Assembly: GCA_964412455.1 (NCBI GenBank)
Contig: CAYPOT010000002.1
Location: forward strand, 45,424 to 109,423
From: JAAXXJ01 sp964412455
GTDB taxonomy: Bacteria; Nitrospirota; UBA9217
Length of the DNA stretch: 64,000 nucleotides
Reading direction: 5' to 3'
Shown here: positions 8,194-14,867 of the stretch, piece after piece
Layout of the letters: every line of letters begins with the position of its first letter
Position numbering within the stretch: the first letter of the stretch is position 1
Notes under the pieces: model-generated
What the model was told of the DNA's origin: nothing
What the model saw: the letters and a program-made list of their open reading frames with translations, nothing else
The model's database searches: none
Translations under genes and position numbers: made by a program

Positions 8194-8970
8194 ATGGGCT
8201 TACAGGCATATGGACTCGGTATAATGGTTTTCATCTTCATCGTGGCGTGGTTCCTGTTCAACACGCTGAAGATCCTGAAACAGTACGAACGCGGCGTCAT
8301 TTTCACCCTTGGGAGGGTCCCCGACGTGGGCGGCGTTAAAGGACCGGGGCTCATCATCCTCCTGCCGGGCATCCAGAAGATGGTGCGCGTCGGTCTCAGG
8401 ACCGTGACGATGGACGTTCCCAGCCAGGACGTTATTACCAAGGACAACGTCACAGTGAAAGTGAATGCGGTGATTTACTTCCGCGTCATCGATCCGAGGA
8501 AGGCCATCATCGAAGTGGAGGACTATTTCTACGCCACTTCTCAGATCTCGCAGACGACCCTGCGGAGCATCCTCGGCCAGAACGCCTTGGATGATCTCTT
8601 GTCGAACCGGGAGGCCATCAATGCCGAGCTCCAAAAGGTCATCGATGACCAGACCGAACCCTGGGGTGTGAAGGTGACGTCGGTGGAAGTGAAGAACGTC
8701 GACCTTCCGGTCGAGATGCAGCGCGCCATCGCCATCCAGGCGCAGGCCGAGCGGGAACGCCGGGCGAAGATCATCCACGCAGAGGGCGAACTCCAGGCTT
8801 CCTACAAACTGGGCGAGGCCGCGGCGATCATCAGCAAGGACCCCGTCGCGCTCCAGCTCCGCTATCTCCAGACCCTCACCGAGATCGGGACCGAGAAGAA
8901 CACCACCATCGTCTTCCCCCTGCCCATCGATATCATGGCCGCATTCAGGAAGATCGCCGACAAGGCCTGA
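8194..8970 (+). CDS. Slipin (SPFH/stomatin-like membrane protein)
   Basis: This is an SPFH-domain scaffold protein, a p-stomatin type that forms membrane oligomers and is the usual partner and substrate of the NfeD protease encoded upstream. The start is the ATG at 8194 with AAGGAGG in front; the frame also runs 14 codons further upstream without a site. The 258-residue product has one N-terminal membrane hairpin (GLGIMVFIFIVAWFLFNTL), the SPFH core (QYERGVIFTLGRVPDVGGVK, DVITKDNVTVKVNAVIYFRV) and a charged coiled-coil segment (AQAERERRAKIIHAEGE). Confidence 0.94.
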   Translation: MGLQAYGLGIMVFIFIVAWFLFNTLKILKQYERGVIFTLGRVPDVGGVKGPGLIILLPGIQKMVRVGLRTVTMDVPSQDVITKDNVTVKVNAVIYFRVIDPRKAIIEVEDYFYATSQISQTTLRSILGQNALDDLLSNREAINAELQKVIDDQTEPWGVKVTSVEVKNVDLPVEMQRAIAIQAQAERERRAKIIHAEGELQASYKLGEAAAIISKDPVALQLRYLQTLTEIGTEKNTTIVFPLPIDIMAAFRKIADKA

Positions 8971-8985
8971 TACCTGTTAAAAAAG

Positions 8986-9020
8986 AAAAGGGGCCCGGTC
9001 ATGAGACCGGGCCCCTTTTT
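8986..9020. terminator. Bidirectional intrinsic terminator after slipin / ferredoxin
   Basis: AAAAGGGGCCCGGTC, loop ATGA, GACCGGGCCCCTTTTT. An 11-bp GC stem is flanked by A and T tracts, so it can stop the slipin transcript on the plus strand and the ferredoxin transcript on the minus strand. Confidence 0.92.
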
Positions 9021-9045
9021 CATTGCATCTCTGCGAAAATACTGA

Positions 9046-9231
9046 TTACATCTCGGTAACGGTGATCGCGTTCTGCGGGCAATTCTCCACGCAGGTCATG
9101 CAATTGATGCACTCGGCCATGTTCACTGCTTCCGCCTTGCCGCCATTGACCGCAAATACCGCCTGGGGGCAGAGGTTCGCGCAGGTGCCGTCGCCATCGC
9201 ACTTGCCGGTATCGATTGTCACCATGATCAT
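9046..9231 (-). CDS. Small two-cluster ferredoxin with CxxDxxC first motif
   Basis: This is a 61-residue cytoplasmic electron carrier. The start is the ATG at 9231 with AGGAGG nine bases upstream. The second cluster motif is canonical (CINCMTCVENCP). The first reads CDGDGTCANLCP, with Asp where the second Cys is expected (Cys-x-x-Asp-x-x-Cys-x-x-x-Cys-Pro). In Pyrococcus furiosus ferredoxin this pattern gives an Asp-ligated [4Fe-4S] cluster that converts easily to [3Fe-4S]. It lies downstream of the isc operon on the same strand but has its own promoter and a 325-base gap. Confidence 0.88.
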   Translation of the reverse strand: MIMVTIDTGKCDGDGTCANLCPQAVFAVNGGKAEAVNMAECINCMTCVENCPQNAITVTEM

Positions 9232-9277
9232 GTGAATGTTCCTCCTTAAAAATGGGTTAAAGCGCAAATCAGGGCAC

Positions 9278-9306
9278 ATAATACCCAGCGAAGCGCAGAA
9301 AAGCAA
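9278..9306 (-). promoter_or_regulatory. Putative ferredoxin promoter
   Basis: On the minus strand TTGCTT (9301-9306), 17 bases, TATTAT (9278-9283), about 47 bases before the ferredoxin ATG. Confidence 0.45.
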
Positions 9307-9557
9307 CAGGAATTTCGTCTTAACCGTAAGGAACTGGCCTCTGGGTCAGCGTGAAAACATATTATTTATCATACAGTTTGTTCTTCTTTGAGAAAGACCG
9401 TGAACATGGGTCAGGGAAAATATATGCCCTTCTGACTGAACCTCCTGAGTATCCGCTTGTTCAGTCCGTCCATGCCAGGCTGCTCCTGAACGTCAGAAGC
9501 CCGGCGCACATGCTCCGCCGGGCTTCCCGCTCCTGTGTTGACCATGAGGACAACACT
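9307..9557. other. Intergenic region without a convincing gene
   Basis: No frame here looks like a protein. The one structure seen is the hairpin at 9496-9526, described separately. Confidence 0.5.
9496..9526 (-). terminator. GC-rich hairpin after tusA
   Basis: GAAGCCCGGCG and CGCCGGGCTTC form a perfect 11-bp stem around a 9-base loop, 32 bases beyond the tusA stop on the minus strand. There is no T-run, so its role as a terminator is uncertain. Confidence 0.45.
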
Positions 9558-9806
9558 CTATTTTTTTCTGACGAATACGTTATATTCGTCCGTCCCTTCA
9601 ACCTTTGTCAGCCCAAGATATTCGTTACCCGTCCTCCTGCACCATGCCGGCATGTCCATTTCAATGCCGTCATCATCCGATTGGACTTCCAGTACCTGGC
9701 CCGGCTGCATTTCTTTAATCTTGTTCGCGGTCTTGAATATGGGTAGGGGGCATGCCAAACCCACGCAATCCAGCACATCGTCCGGTTGTATGTCCTTCAC
9801 GTCCAT
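9558..9806 (-). CDS. TusA-family sulfurtransferase
   Basis: TusA-type proteins carry persulfide sulfur on a single Cys between cysteine desulfurases and acceptors. The 82-residue protein has the family motif CVGLACPLPIFKT (catalytic Cys in CPLP) near residue 20 and a second conserved segment WCRRTGNEYLGL. It is the last gene of the iscR-iscS-iscU-tusA run (38-base gap to iscU), so it probably receives sulfur from the IscS homologue. Whether it serves tRNA thiolation, sulfur oxidation or Fe-S assembly cannot be told. Confidence 0.9.
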   Translation of the reverse strand: MDVKDIQPDDVLDCVGLACPLPIFKTANKIKEMQPGQVLEVQSDDDGIEMDMPAWCRRTGNEYLGLTKVEGTDEYNVFVRKK

Positions 9807-9844
9807 GGTGTCCTTCCTTTTTCAATCCGCGATCCGCAACGTGA

Positions 9845-10273
9845 TCACTCCATCTCGTTTTCGTGACCGGTCTCGGCAGGCATCGTCACGGGAGAGGCAA
9901 GGCCCTTCTTCTTATAGTAATCGTCCAGGGCGGATTTGAGCGCTTCCTCGGCCAGCACCGAGCAATGCATCTTCACTTTCGGCAGACCGCCGAGTGCTTC
10001 GGCGACCGCAGCGTTGGAGATCTTGAGCGCCTCTTCGAGGGTCTTTCCCTTGACCAGGTCCGTGACCATGCTGCTCGTCGCGATGGCCGCCCCGCACCCG
10101 AAGGTCTTGAACTTTGCGTCGATGATCACATTGTTCTCCACCTTGATGTAGAGCCTCATCACGTCGCCGCAGACCGGGTTGCCCACGGTGCCGACGCCGT
10201 CTGCGTTCTCGATCTCGCCCACGTTATGGGGCTGGGCGAAATGCTCCATCACTTTTGAACTGTACTGTTCCAT
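9845..10273 (-). CDS. iscU: Fe-S cluster assembly scaffold IscU/NifU N-terminal type
   Basis: This is the scaffold on which Fe-S clusters are built from IscS-derived sulfur. The 142-residue product has the three ligand cysteines in their usual settings: C35 (GNPVCGDVM, with Asp37), C60 (FGCGAAIA) and C104 (KMHCSVLAEEA). It starts with the family-typical YSSKVMEHFAQPHNVGEIE. It sits 10 bases after iscS in the isc operon. The C-terminus carries a polar extension after ALDDYYKKKG that is not part of the conserved fold. Confidence 0.95.
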   Translation of the reverse strand: MEQYSSKVMEHFAQPHNVGEIENADGVGTVGNPVCGDVMRLYIKVENNVIIDAKFKTFGCGAAIATSSMVTDLVKGKTLEEALKISNAAVAEALGGLPKVKMHCSVLAEEALKSALDDYYKKKGLASPVTMPAETGHENEME

Positions 10274-10283
10274 AGATCCCTCC

Positions 10284-11468
10284 TCAGGTCTTGTTCCTGT
10301 TTTTTATCATGTCCTCATAGAGCGGCGACATTTCCCGCAGACGCTGTACGATGGGCGGAAGTGTGTCTACCACATAGTCAACATCCTCCGCGCTGGTCCC
10401 CATGCCGAGCGTCATCAGCAGAGTGCCATTGGCCGCCGCCGCGTCGGTCCCGATGCAGGAGAGAACGTGCGATGATTTGAGCGACCGCGAAGTACATGCC
10501 GATCCGCTGGATACATAGATACCCGCCATGTTCAGGAAAAGGAGCATGGACTCCCCCTCCACGAACAGGAACGAGACGTTCACGTTGTGCGGAAGCCGCC
10601 GGGTCGGATGGCCGTTCACGATCAGGTCCGGGACCCTGTCCTGAAGCCCTTTCAAAAGCTTGTCACGAAGCGGCGTCAGATAGCTGCTCCGTTTCGGCAG
10701 TTCCGCCGCCGCGATCTCGGCAGCCTTGCCCAGTCCCACGAGCCCCGGAACATCCTCGGTGCCGCCCCGCCTGCCGTCCTCCTGGACGCCGCCCTCGATC
10801 TGCGGCTTGATCCGCACTCCTTTTCGGACGAACAGAGCTGCAGTTCCCTTGGGGCCGTAGAACTGATGGCCCGAGAGCGACAGCGAATCCACGCCGAGGG
10901 CCTTTACATCCACGGGAACCCATCCCACGGAAGCCACGGCATCGGTGTGGAACAGCACCCCCTTCTCCCTGGTTATCGCCCCGATCTCCTCGATCGGCTG
11001 CAAGGTGCCGATCTCGTTGTTCGAATGCATAATGGAAACAAGGACCGTTTCCTTGGTAATGGCCTTCGCGACTGCGTCCGGATCGATGATCCCCTGCTTG
11101 TCCGGAGCTACCTGGGTGACCTTGAACCCGGCTTTTTCCAGGGACTTCACGGGGTGCAGGACGGAAAAATGCTCCATCTGGGAGACGATGATATGAGTGC
11201 CTTTTTGGCTGTTGGCCAGGGCAAGCCCCTTGACGGCAAAATTATTGGACTCCGTGCCGCTGGAGGTGAAGTAGATCTCCTCCGGTTTTGCCCCGATAAG
11301 GGCGGCGGTCTTTCCCCGGGCGTCCTCCACGGCGTTCTTGGCTTCCCTGCCCATGTCATGCAGATTGGAGGGATTGCCGAACTTCGCGGTGAAATAAGGC
11401 AGCATGGCTTCCACGACCCTGGGGTGCACCGGCGTGGTCGCCGCATGGTCGAGATACACTTTTCTCAC
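10284..11468 (-). CDS. iscS: Cysteine desulfurase, IscS/NifS class, lacking the PLP lysine
   Basis: This class V aminotransferase-fold enzyme takes sulfur from cysteine for Fe-S assembly. The start is a GTG at 11468 with AGGGGG upstream, giving 394 residues; the frame is open further only because it overlaps iscR. It has KVYLDHAATTPVHP, the TSSGTESNN cofactor loop, His100 (MEHFSVLHP), Asp176 (HTDAVASVG) and the catalytic Cys in SSGSACTSRSL. At the position of the PLP Schiff-base lysine (K202 in Azotobacter NifS, motif SGHKFYGPKG) the sequence reads SGHQFYGPKG, i.e. Gln202. The codon is CAG. This is discussed as a finding. Confidence 0.92.
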   Translation of the reverse strand: MRKVYLDHAATTPVHPRVVEAMLPYFTAKFGNPSNLHDMGREAKNAVEDARGKTAALIGAKPEEIYFTSSGTESNNFAVKGLALANSQKGTHIIVSQMEHFSVLHPVKSLEKAGFKVTQVAPDKQGIIDPDAVAKAITKETVLVSIMHSNNEIGTLQPIEEIGAITREKGVLFHTDAVASVGWVPVDVKALGVDSLSLSGHQFYGPKGTAALFVRKGVRIKPQIEGGVQEDGRRGGTEDVPGLVGLGKAAEIAAAELPKRSSYLTPLRDKLLKGLQDRVPDLIVNGHPTRRLPHNVNVSFLFVEGESMLLFLNMAGIYVSSGSACTSRSLKSSHVLSCIGTDAAAANGTLLMTLGMGTSAEDVDYVVDTLPPIVQRLREMSPLYEDMIKNRNKT

Positions 11469-11470
11469 GA

Positions 11471-11950
11471 TCAACAAGCCCCCTTTCCCGCTGCGACAAG
11501 CTTCTTCCGATGTCCCGGTTGCTCGCGGTCCTTCCCGTGATATTGGTGAAGAAGCTGTTCGAACGTAATACTGTCCAGCGCCTCTTCGATCTTTTCTCCC
11601 ACTCTGCTCCAGACCATCCGGGCAACACAGTCTTCCGCCTGGTAACAACCGTCCGCCGTCGCGCCGGGCTCCAGACAATGGGACAGCGCGATCGGTCCTT
11701 CGAGCGCCCGGACCACATCACCGATCGTCAGATCGACCGGTTTTCGGGCCAGTTCATAACCGCCATGGGGTCCGCGCACGCTCTCGATGATGCCCGCCTT
11801 GCCGAGCCGGTGAAGGATCTGCTCAAGATACGAGAGCGAGATATGCTGGCGTTCAGCGATCTCCTTGATCGAGAGAGGCCCCTTGCCGTAGTTGCGGGCG
11901 ATCTCGAACAGGGCGCGAACACCGTATTTTCCTTTTGTCGAAAGCTTCAT
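11471..11950 (-). CDS. iscR: Rrf2-family regulator, IscR
   Basis: IscR senses Fe-S status by binding a [2Fe-2S] cluster and represses its own operon. The 159 residues start with MKLSTKGKYGVRALFEIA and the winged helix-turn-helix (SIKEIAERQHISLSYLEQIL). The three cluster cysteines are present as C-x9-C-x4-C in HCLEPGATADGCYQAEDC, a little wider than the E. coli C-x5-C-x5-C spacing. The stop codon is two bases from the iscS start. An operator closely resembling the E. coli type 1 IscR site overlaps the promoter. Confidence 0.93.
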   Translation of the reverse strand: MKLSTKGKYGVRALFEIARNYGKGPLSIKEIAERQHISLSYLEQILHRLGKAGIIESVRGPHGGYELARKPVDLTIGDVVRALEGPIALSHCLEPGATADGCYQAEDCVARMVWSRVGEKIEEALDSITFEQLLHQYHGKDREQPGHRKKLVAAGKGAC

Positions 11951-11992
11951 GGCAACACACTATGCGGGACCGTAAGCATCCCGTATGTACCT

Positions 11993-12021
11993 ACGATAAC
12001 AAACCTGACTAATTCTGTCAA
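11993..12021 (-). promoter_or_regulatory. Promoter of the isc operon
   Basis: On the minus strand TTGACA (12016-12021), 17 bases, TATCGT (11993-11998), upstream of the iscR ATG at 11950. Confidence 0.75.
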
Positions 12022-12025
12022 GTAT
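12001..12025 (-). promoter_or_regulatory. IscR type 1 operator overlapping the -35 box
   Basis: On the minus strand the 25 bases read ATACTTGAC, AGAATT, AGTCAGGTTT. They match the E. coli type 1 IscR consensus (ATASYYGACT, RWWWY, AGTCRRSTAT) at all but two positions. The half-sites ACTTGAC and GTCAGGT are inverted. The position over -35 fits repression by holo-IscR. Confidence 0.75.
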
Positions 12026-12059
12026 TTTTCACCGGGCCTGCTCCGACGAACGGCCTTTA

Positions 12060-12152
12060 CCCCGTTGTTGCATAATTCTGTTTAAGAAAGAAGGCGGCCC
12101 TGACTCCCTTTCGGCTTGAAATGCTCTGCAATATGTTTCTGCAACAACGGGG
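12060..12152. repeat. 13-bp perfect inverted repeat enclosing 67 bp
   Basis: CCCCGTTGTTGCA at 12060-12072 and its exact complement TGCAACAACGGGG at 12140-12152 bracket an AT-rich core upstream of the bifunctional nuclease gene. It could be a small non-autonomous element or an attenuator; nothing inside is coding. Confidence 0.6.
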
Positions 12153-12202
12153 TTTACTGCGGCGGGATACTGTGGTATGGTTACGGTAAGGCGGGAATGG
12201 GA

Positions 12203-12658
12203 ATGTGGATACAAATGAGCGTGAATACCGTCCTGTTCGACAGCAAGAACAGCAGCTATATAGTCGTCCTGAAGGATGAGACCGGGAAGAAGCTCCTGCC
12301 CATCTGGATCGGGGCGGCGGAAGGCAATTCCATAGCACTGGCCATGAGCAACGTGAAGGCCGGCCGCCCCCTCACCCACGACCTGATGATCAGCATCTTC
12401 GACCGGCTGGAGATCGAGATCGCCCGGGTCGTCGTGAGCGATCTCATCGACAATACCTTCTACGCCTCCCTGTACCTCCTCCACAACAGCAAGGAGTTCC
12501 ATATCGATTCCCGCCCCAGTGACGCCATCGCCATCGCGATCCGGGTCGGCGCGCCCATCTTCGTCCAGGAAGAGGTCCTCGCAAAGCAGGACCAGTCAAC
12601 GCTCGATAACTGGATGAAAAACCTCGGGGAAAGCGGCGGGACGGAGTACAATGCGTAA
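12203..12658 (+). CDS. Bifunctional nuclease family protein (BFN/DUF151)
   Basis: This is a BFN-domain protein; characterised plant and archaeal relatives have DNase/RNase activity, but the bacterial role is unclear. The start is the ATG at 12203, which gives WIQMSVNTVLFDSKN and the family-typical length of 151 residues; the frame is open 29 codons upstream across the inverted repeat. Conserved segments are VVLKDETGKKLLPIWIG, AEGNSIALAM, RPLTHDLM and SRPSDAIAIAIRVGAPIFV. It is a single gene between the divergent isc operon and convergent ubiX. Confidence 0.88.
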   Translation: MWIQMSVNTVLFDSKNSSYIVVLKDETGKKLLPIWIGAAEGNSIALAMSNVKAGRPLTHDLMISIFDRLEIEIARVVVSDLIDNTFYASLYLLHNSKEFHIDSRPSDAIAIAIRVGAPIFVQEEVLAKQDQSTLDNWMKNLGESGGTEYNA

Positions 12659-12669
12659 ACAGAATGAGC

Positions 12670-12716
12670 CGTTTTAATCCGCAATCCGCAATCCGAGATC
12701 CGCAATCCGCAATTTA
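12670..12716. repeat. Word element, family ATCCGCAATCCGCA
   Basis: Tandem ATCCGCA words (AATCCGCAATCCGAGATCCG, then CAATCCGCAATTT) lie between the convergent nuclease and ubiX genes. A related fragment TCAATCCGCGATCCGCAACG lies near 9824-9841. Confidence 0.6.
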
Positions 12717-13316
12717 CTACACCCCCCACCTCGGCATCAGATCGTTCTCCACCCCCAGCGCGTCAAGTACCCTTCCCGCGACAAAGTCGATCATGTCCTG
12801 CAAATTCTTTGGATGGTGATAGAATGCCGGCATGGCCGGAATGATATGGCAGCCCATCTCGGACAGGGAAAGCATGTTCCGGAGATGGATCGAGGAAAGC
12901 GGCATCTCCCGCGGCACGATGATAATTTTCCTTTTTTCCTTGATGGTCACATCGGCGGCGCGCTCAATGAGGTTCGACGCAAATCCGTTCGCTATGGACG
13001 AGAGCGCCTTCATGGAGCACGGGATCACGACCATGCCGTCCACCTTCGCCGAACCGCTGGCGATGGGTGAATACATATTGTTCTCATCGAAATACCGAAG
13101 CTGTCCTTCCTTTGCCTCCAGGTGTTTCTCCAGGACCTTCTGGATGTCCGTCTCCGAACCCTTCAGGGCCAGTCCCGTCTCGTCGTTTAGGATCGCCAGC
13201 CCGTCGCCGGTAATGGTAAGGTACACGTTGTTTCCGCCCTTGATCAAGGTTTGGAGCACACGCAGGCCGTAGGGGGCGCCGCTGGCGCCGGTTATTGCGA
13301 TAGTATAGATTGCCAT
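12717..13316 (-). CDS. ubiX: UbiX-family flavin prenyltransferase
   Basis: UbiX prenylates FMN to make the cofactor of UbiD-type decarboxylases. The 199-residue product has the N-terminal GASGAPYGLRVLQTL flavin loop, SGSAKVDGMVVIPCSMKALSSIANGFASNLIERAADV and the C-terminal MPAFYHHPKNLQDMIDFVAGRVLDALG. AAGGA lies before the ATG at 13316. No ubiD is in the window, so its partner must be elsewhere. The final residues (PRWGV) are short of nothing obvious. Confidence 0.95.
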   Translation of the reverse strand: MAIYTIAITGASGAPYGLRVLQTLIKGGNNVYLTITGDGLAILNDETGLALKGSETDIQKVLEKHLEAKEGQLRYFDENNMYSPIASGSAKVDGMVVIPCSMKALSSIANGFASNLIERAADVTIKEKRKIIIVPREMPLSSIHLRNMLSLSEMGCHIIPAMPAFYHHPKNLQDMIDFVAGRVLDALGVENDLMPRWGV

Positions 13317-13354
13317 GATCGTTCCTTTCTCCGCATCGTTCTTTAGAGTTGAAA

Positions 13355-13465
13355 TACCTTGTAAAGGTCATTGCCAGCGAAGCAATCTGGGGTCCGATGA
13401 ATCAAGCACAGCAAGATTGCTTCGTCACTAACGTTCCTCGCAATGCCAGCAACATGGGTCTTATT
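13355..13465. repeat. Inverted repeat, family CATTGC..GAAGCAATCT
   Basis: GTCATTGCCAGCGAAGCAAT on the left and AGATTGCTTCGTCAC..TTCCTCGCAATG on the right form an imperfect hairpin of about 105 bases between ubiX and the MFS gene. Elements of this type are frequent in several anaerobe genomes. Confidence 0.75.
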
Positions 13466-13482
13466 CAACAGCCTGTTAATGA

Positions 13483-14697
13483 TCAGTCTGCATTTCGTTG
13501 TGCTGTTCCCCGCAGCATGGCCAGCATCACGCTCGACAGAAGCGCAAGACCGGCGCCCATGCCGAATGCGGCGGCTGCGCCATGCCATTCCCACACCATT
13601 CCGAAGAGGAGCGACGCAGGGAACGCGCCGATGCCGACGGTCAGATGATAGAGGCCGAAGGCGGACCCCCGGAGATGGACAGGCGCGAAATCAGCGACGA
13701 GCGCCTTCTCCGCGCCCTCGGTCAGTCCGAAGTAGATCCCGTACGCTGCAAAGAGGGCCCATACATGCCACTGACGGCTTGCGAAGGCGAACCCTGCGTA
13801 TACCAGGGCGTACACCACCCAGCCAGCGACGATGATCCGCTTTCTCCCCAGCCGGTCAGAGAGGATCCCTCCAGGCACGGAGAACGCCATCTTGACAATG
13901 TGGAGGACCACCCAGATCGTGGGAAGAAGCGCGATGGGGACCCCCAGTGCCTGGGCGCGCACCAGGAGGAAAGCGTCTGCGGAGTTGCCGAGCGTAAAGA
14001 GGAGAATGATCAGCAGGTATTTCCGGAAGCCGCCAGGCATCTCCGTCCATGCCGACCGGAAGCTGAACGTGCTTCCAACGGCGCGGGGCGCGGCCTCCCG
14101 CTCCCGCAATCCAACGAGCAACAGGATCACTGCCAGGGTGCCGGGTATGAACGACAGCAGGAAAACCGTCGAGACGCTGTCCTGATAGAATAGGAGCAGG
14201 CCCGTGGCCAGCAGCGGCCCCACGATGGCGCCGCCATGATCCATGGCCCGGTGGAACCCGTATGCCATGCCGCGAAACTCGGGCGATGTGGAGTCGGCGA
14301 TCATGGCGTCCCGCGGCGACGTTCTGAGCCCCTTGCCGACACGGTCGAAAAAACGAAGCACCAGCACCTGCACCCAGGAACCGGCAAAGGCGATGAGCGG
14401 ACGGATGATGTTCGAGATGGAATAACCGGCGACCACCCAGCCCTTGCGGCGCTTCACCCGGTCCGAGAGGTAGCCCGAATAGAGCTTCAGGAGCGAGGCC
14501 GTTGACTCCGCGATGCCCTCGATCATGCCCAGTGCCGCCGGTCCCGCGCCGAGCACGGTGGTAAGGAACACCGGGAGCAGCGGATAGATCATCTCGGAGG
14601 CGGCGTCGTTCAGCAGGCTGACAAATCCCAGGATGACGACATTGCGGGTAAGGCCCTGACGCCAGGTCGCAGGGCCGGACTGATCGCGTTCAGACAT
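13483..14697 (-). CDS. MFS transporter
   Basis: This is a major facilitator superfamily permease of the inner membrane, 404 residues with about twelve hydrophobic segments. The motif-A-like loop YLSDRVKRRKGW follows TM2, and GGILSDRLGRKRI is its counterpart in the second half. FDRVGKGLRTSPRDAMIADS after TM4 is typical of a poorly characterised MFS subgroup. The substrate cannot be predicted. No Shine-Dalgarno sequence precedes the ATG; instead a promoter ends six bases before it. Confidence 0.88.
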   Translation of the reverse strand: MSERDQSGPATWRQGLTRNVVILGFVSLLNDAASEMIYPLLPVFLTTVLGAGPAALGMIEGIAESTASLLKLYSGYLSDRVKRRKGWVVAGYSISNIIRPLIAFAGSWVQVLVLRFFDRVGKGLRTSPRDAMIADSTSPEFRGMAYGFHRAMDHGGAIVGPLLATGLLLFYQDSVSTVFLLSFIPGTLAVILLLVGLREREAAPRAVGSTFSFRSAWTEMPGGFRKYLLIILLFTLGNSADAFLLVRAQALGVPIALLPTIWVVLHIVKMAFSVPGGILSDRLGRKRIIVAGWVVYALVYAGFAFASRQWHVWALFAAYGIYFGLTEGAEKALVADFAPVHLRGSAFGLYHLTVGIGAFPASLLFGMVWEWHGAAAAFGMGAGLALLSSVMLAMLRGTAQRNAD

Positions 14698-14703
14698 GGG
14701 GGG

Positions 14704-14732
14704 AATGTAACCGATTCATGCCTTTTTTGCAA
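14704..14732 (-). promoter_or_regulatory. Promoter placing the +1 at the MFS ATG
   Basis: On the minus strand TTGCAA (14727-14732), 17 bases, TACATT (14704-14709), six bases (all C), then ATG (14697). A leaderless transcript is predicted. Confidence 0.6.
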
Positions 14733-14867
14733 GGGAGGGAATGTTCGACGGGAACTTCGTAATCATTGGTCCGGCAATGCCCATAATTCAATTGACTTTG
14801 ACGCGGCGCTATGATAAAAACGGAAGAATTTCAATTCATTCCGAACTGAGAAAGGATTTTGATACCC

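Noticed and set aside
6818..8209. 463-codon minus-strand frame opposite NfeD
   Set aside because: The composition is rich in Asp, Gly and His without motifs, while the plus strand encodes a complete NfeD with promoter and partner gene.
9351..9746. Plus-strand frame between ferredoxin and tusA
   Set aside because: No ribosome-binding site, no family likeness, and it runs antisense into tusA.
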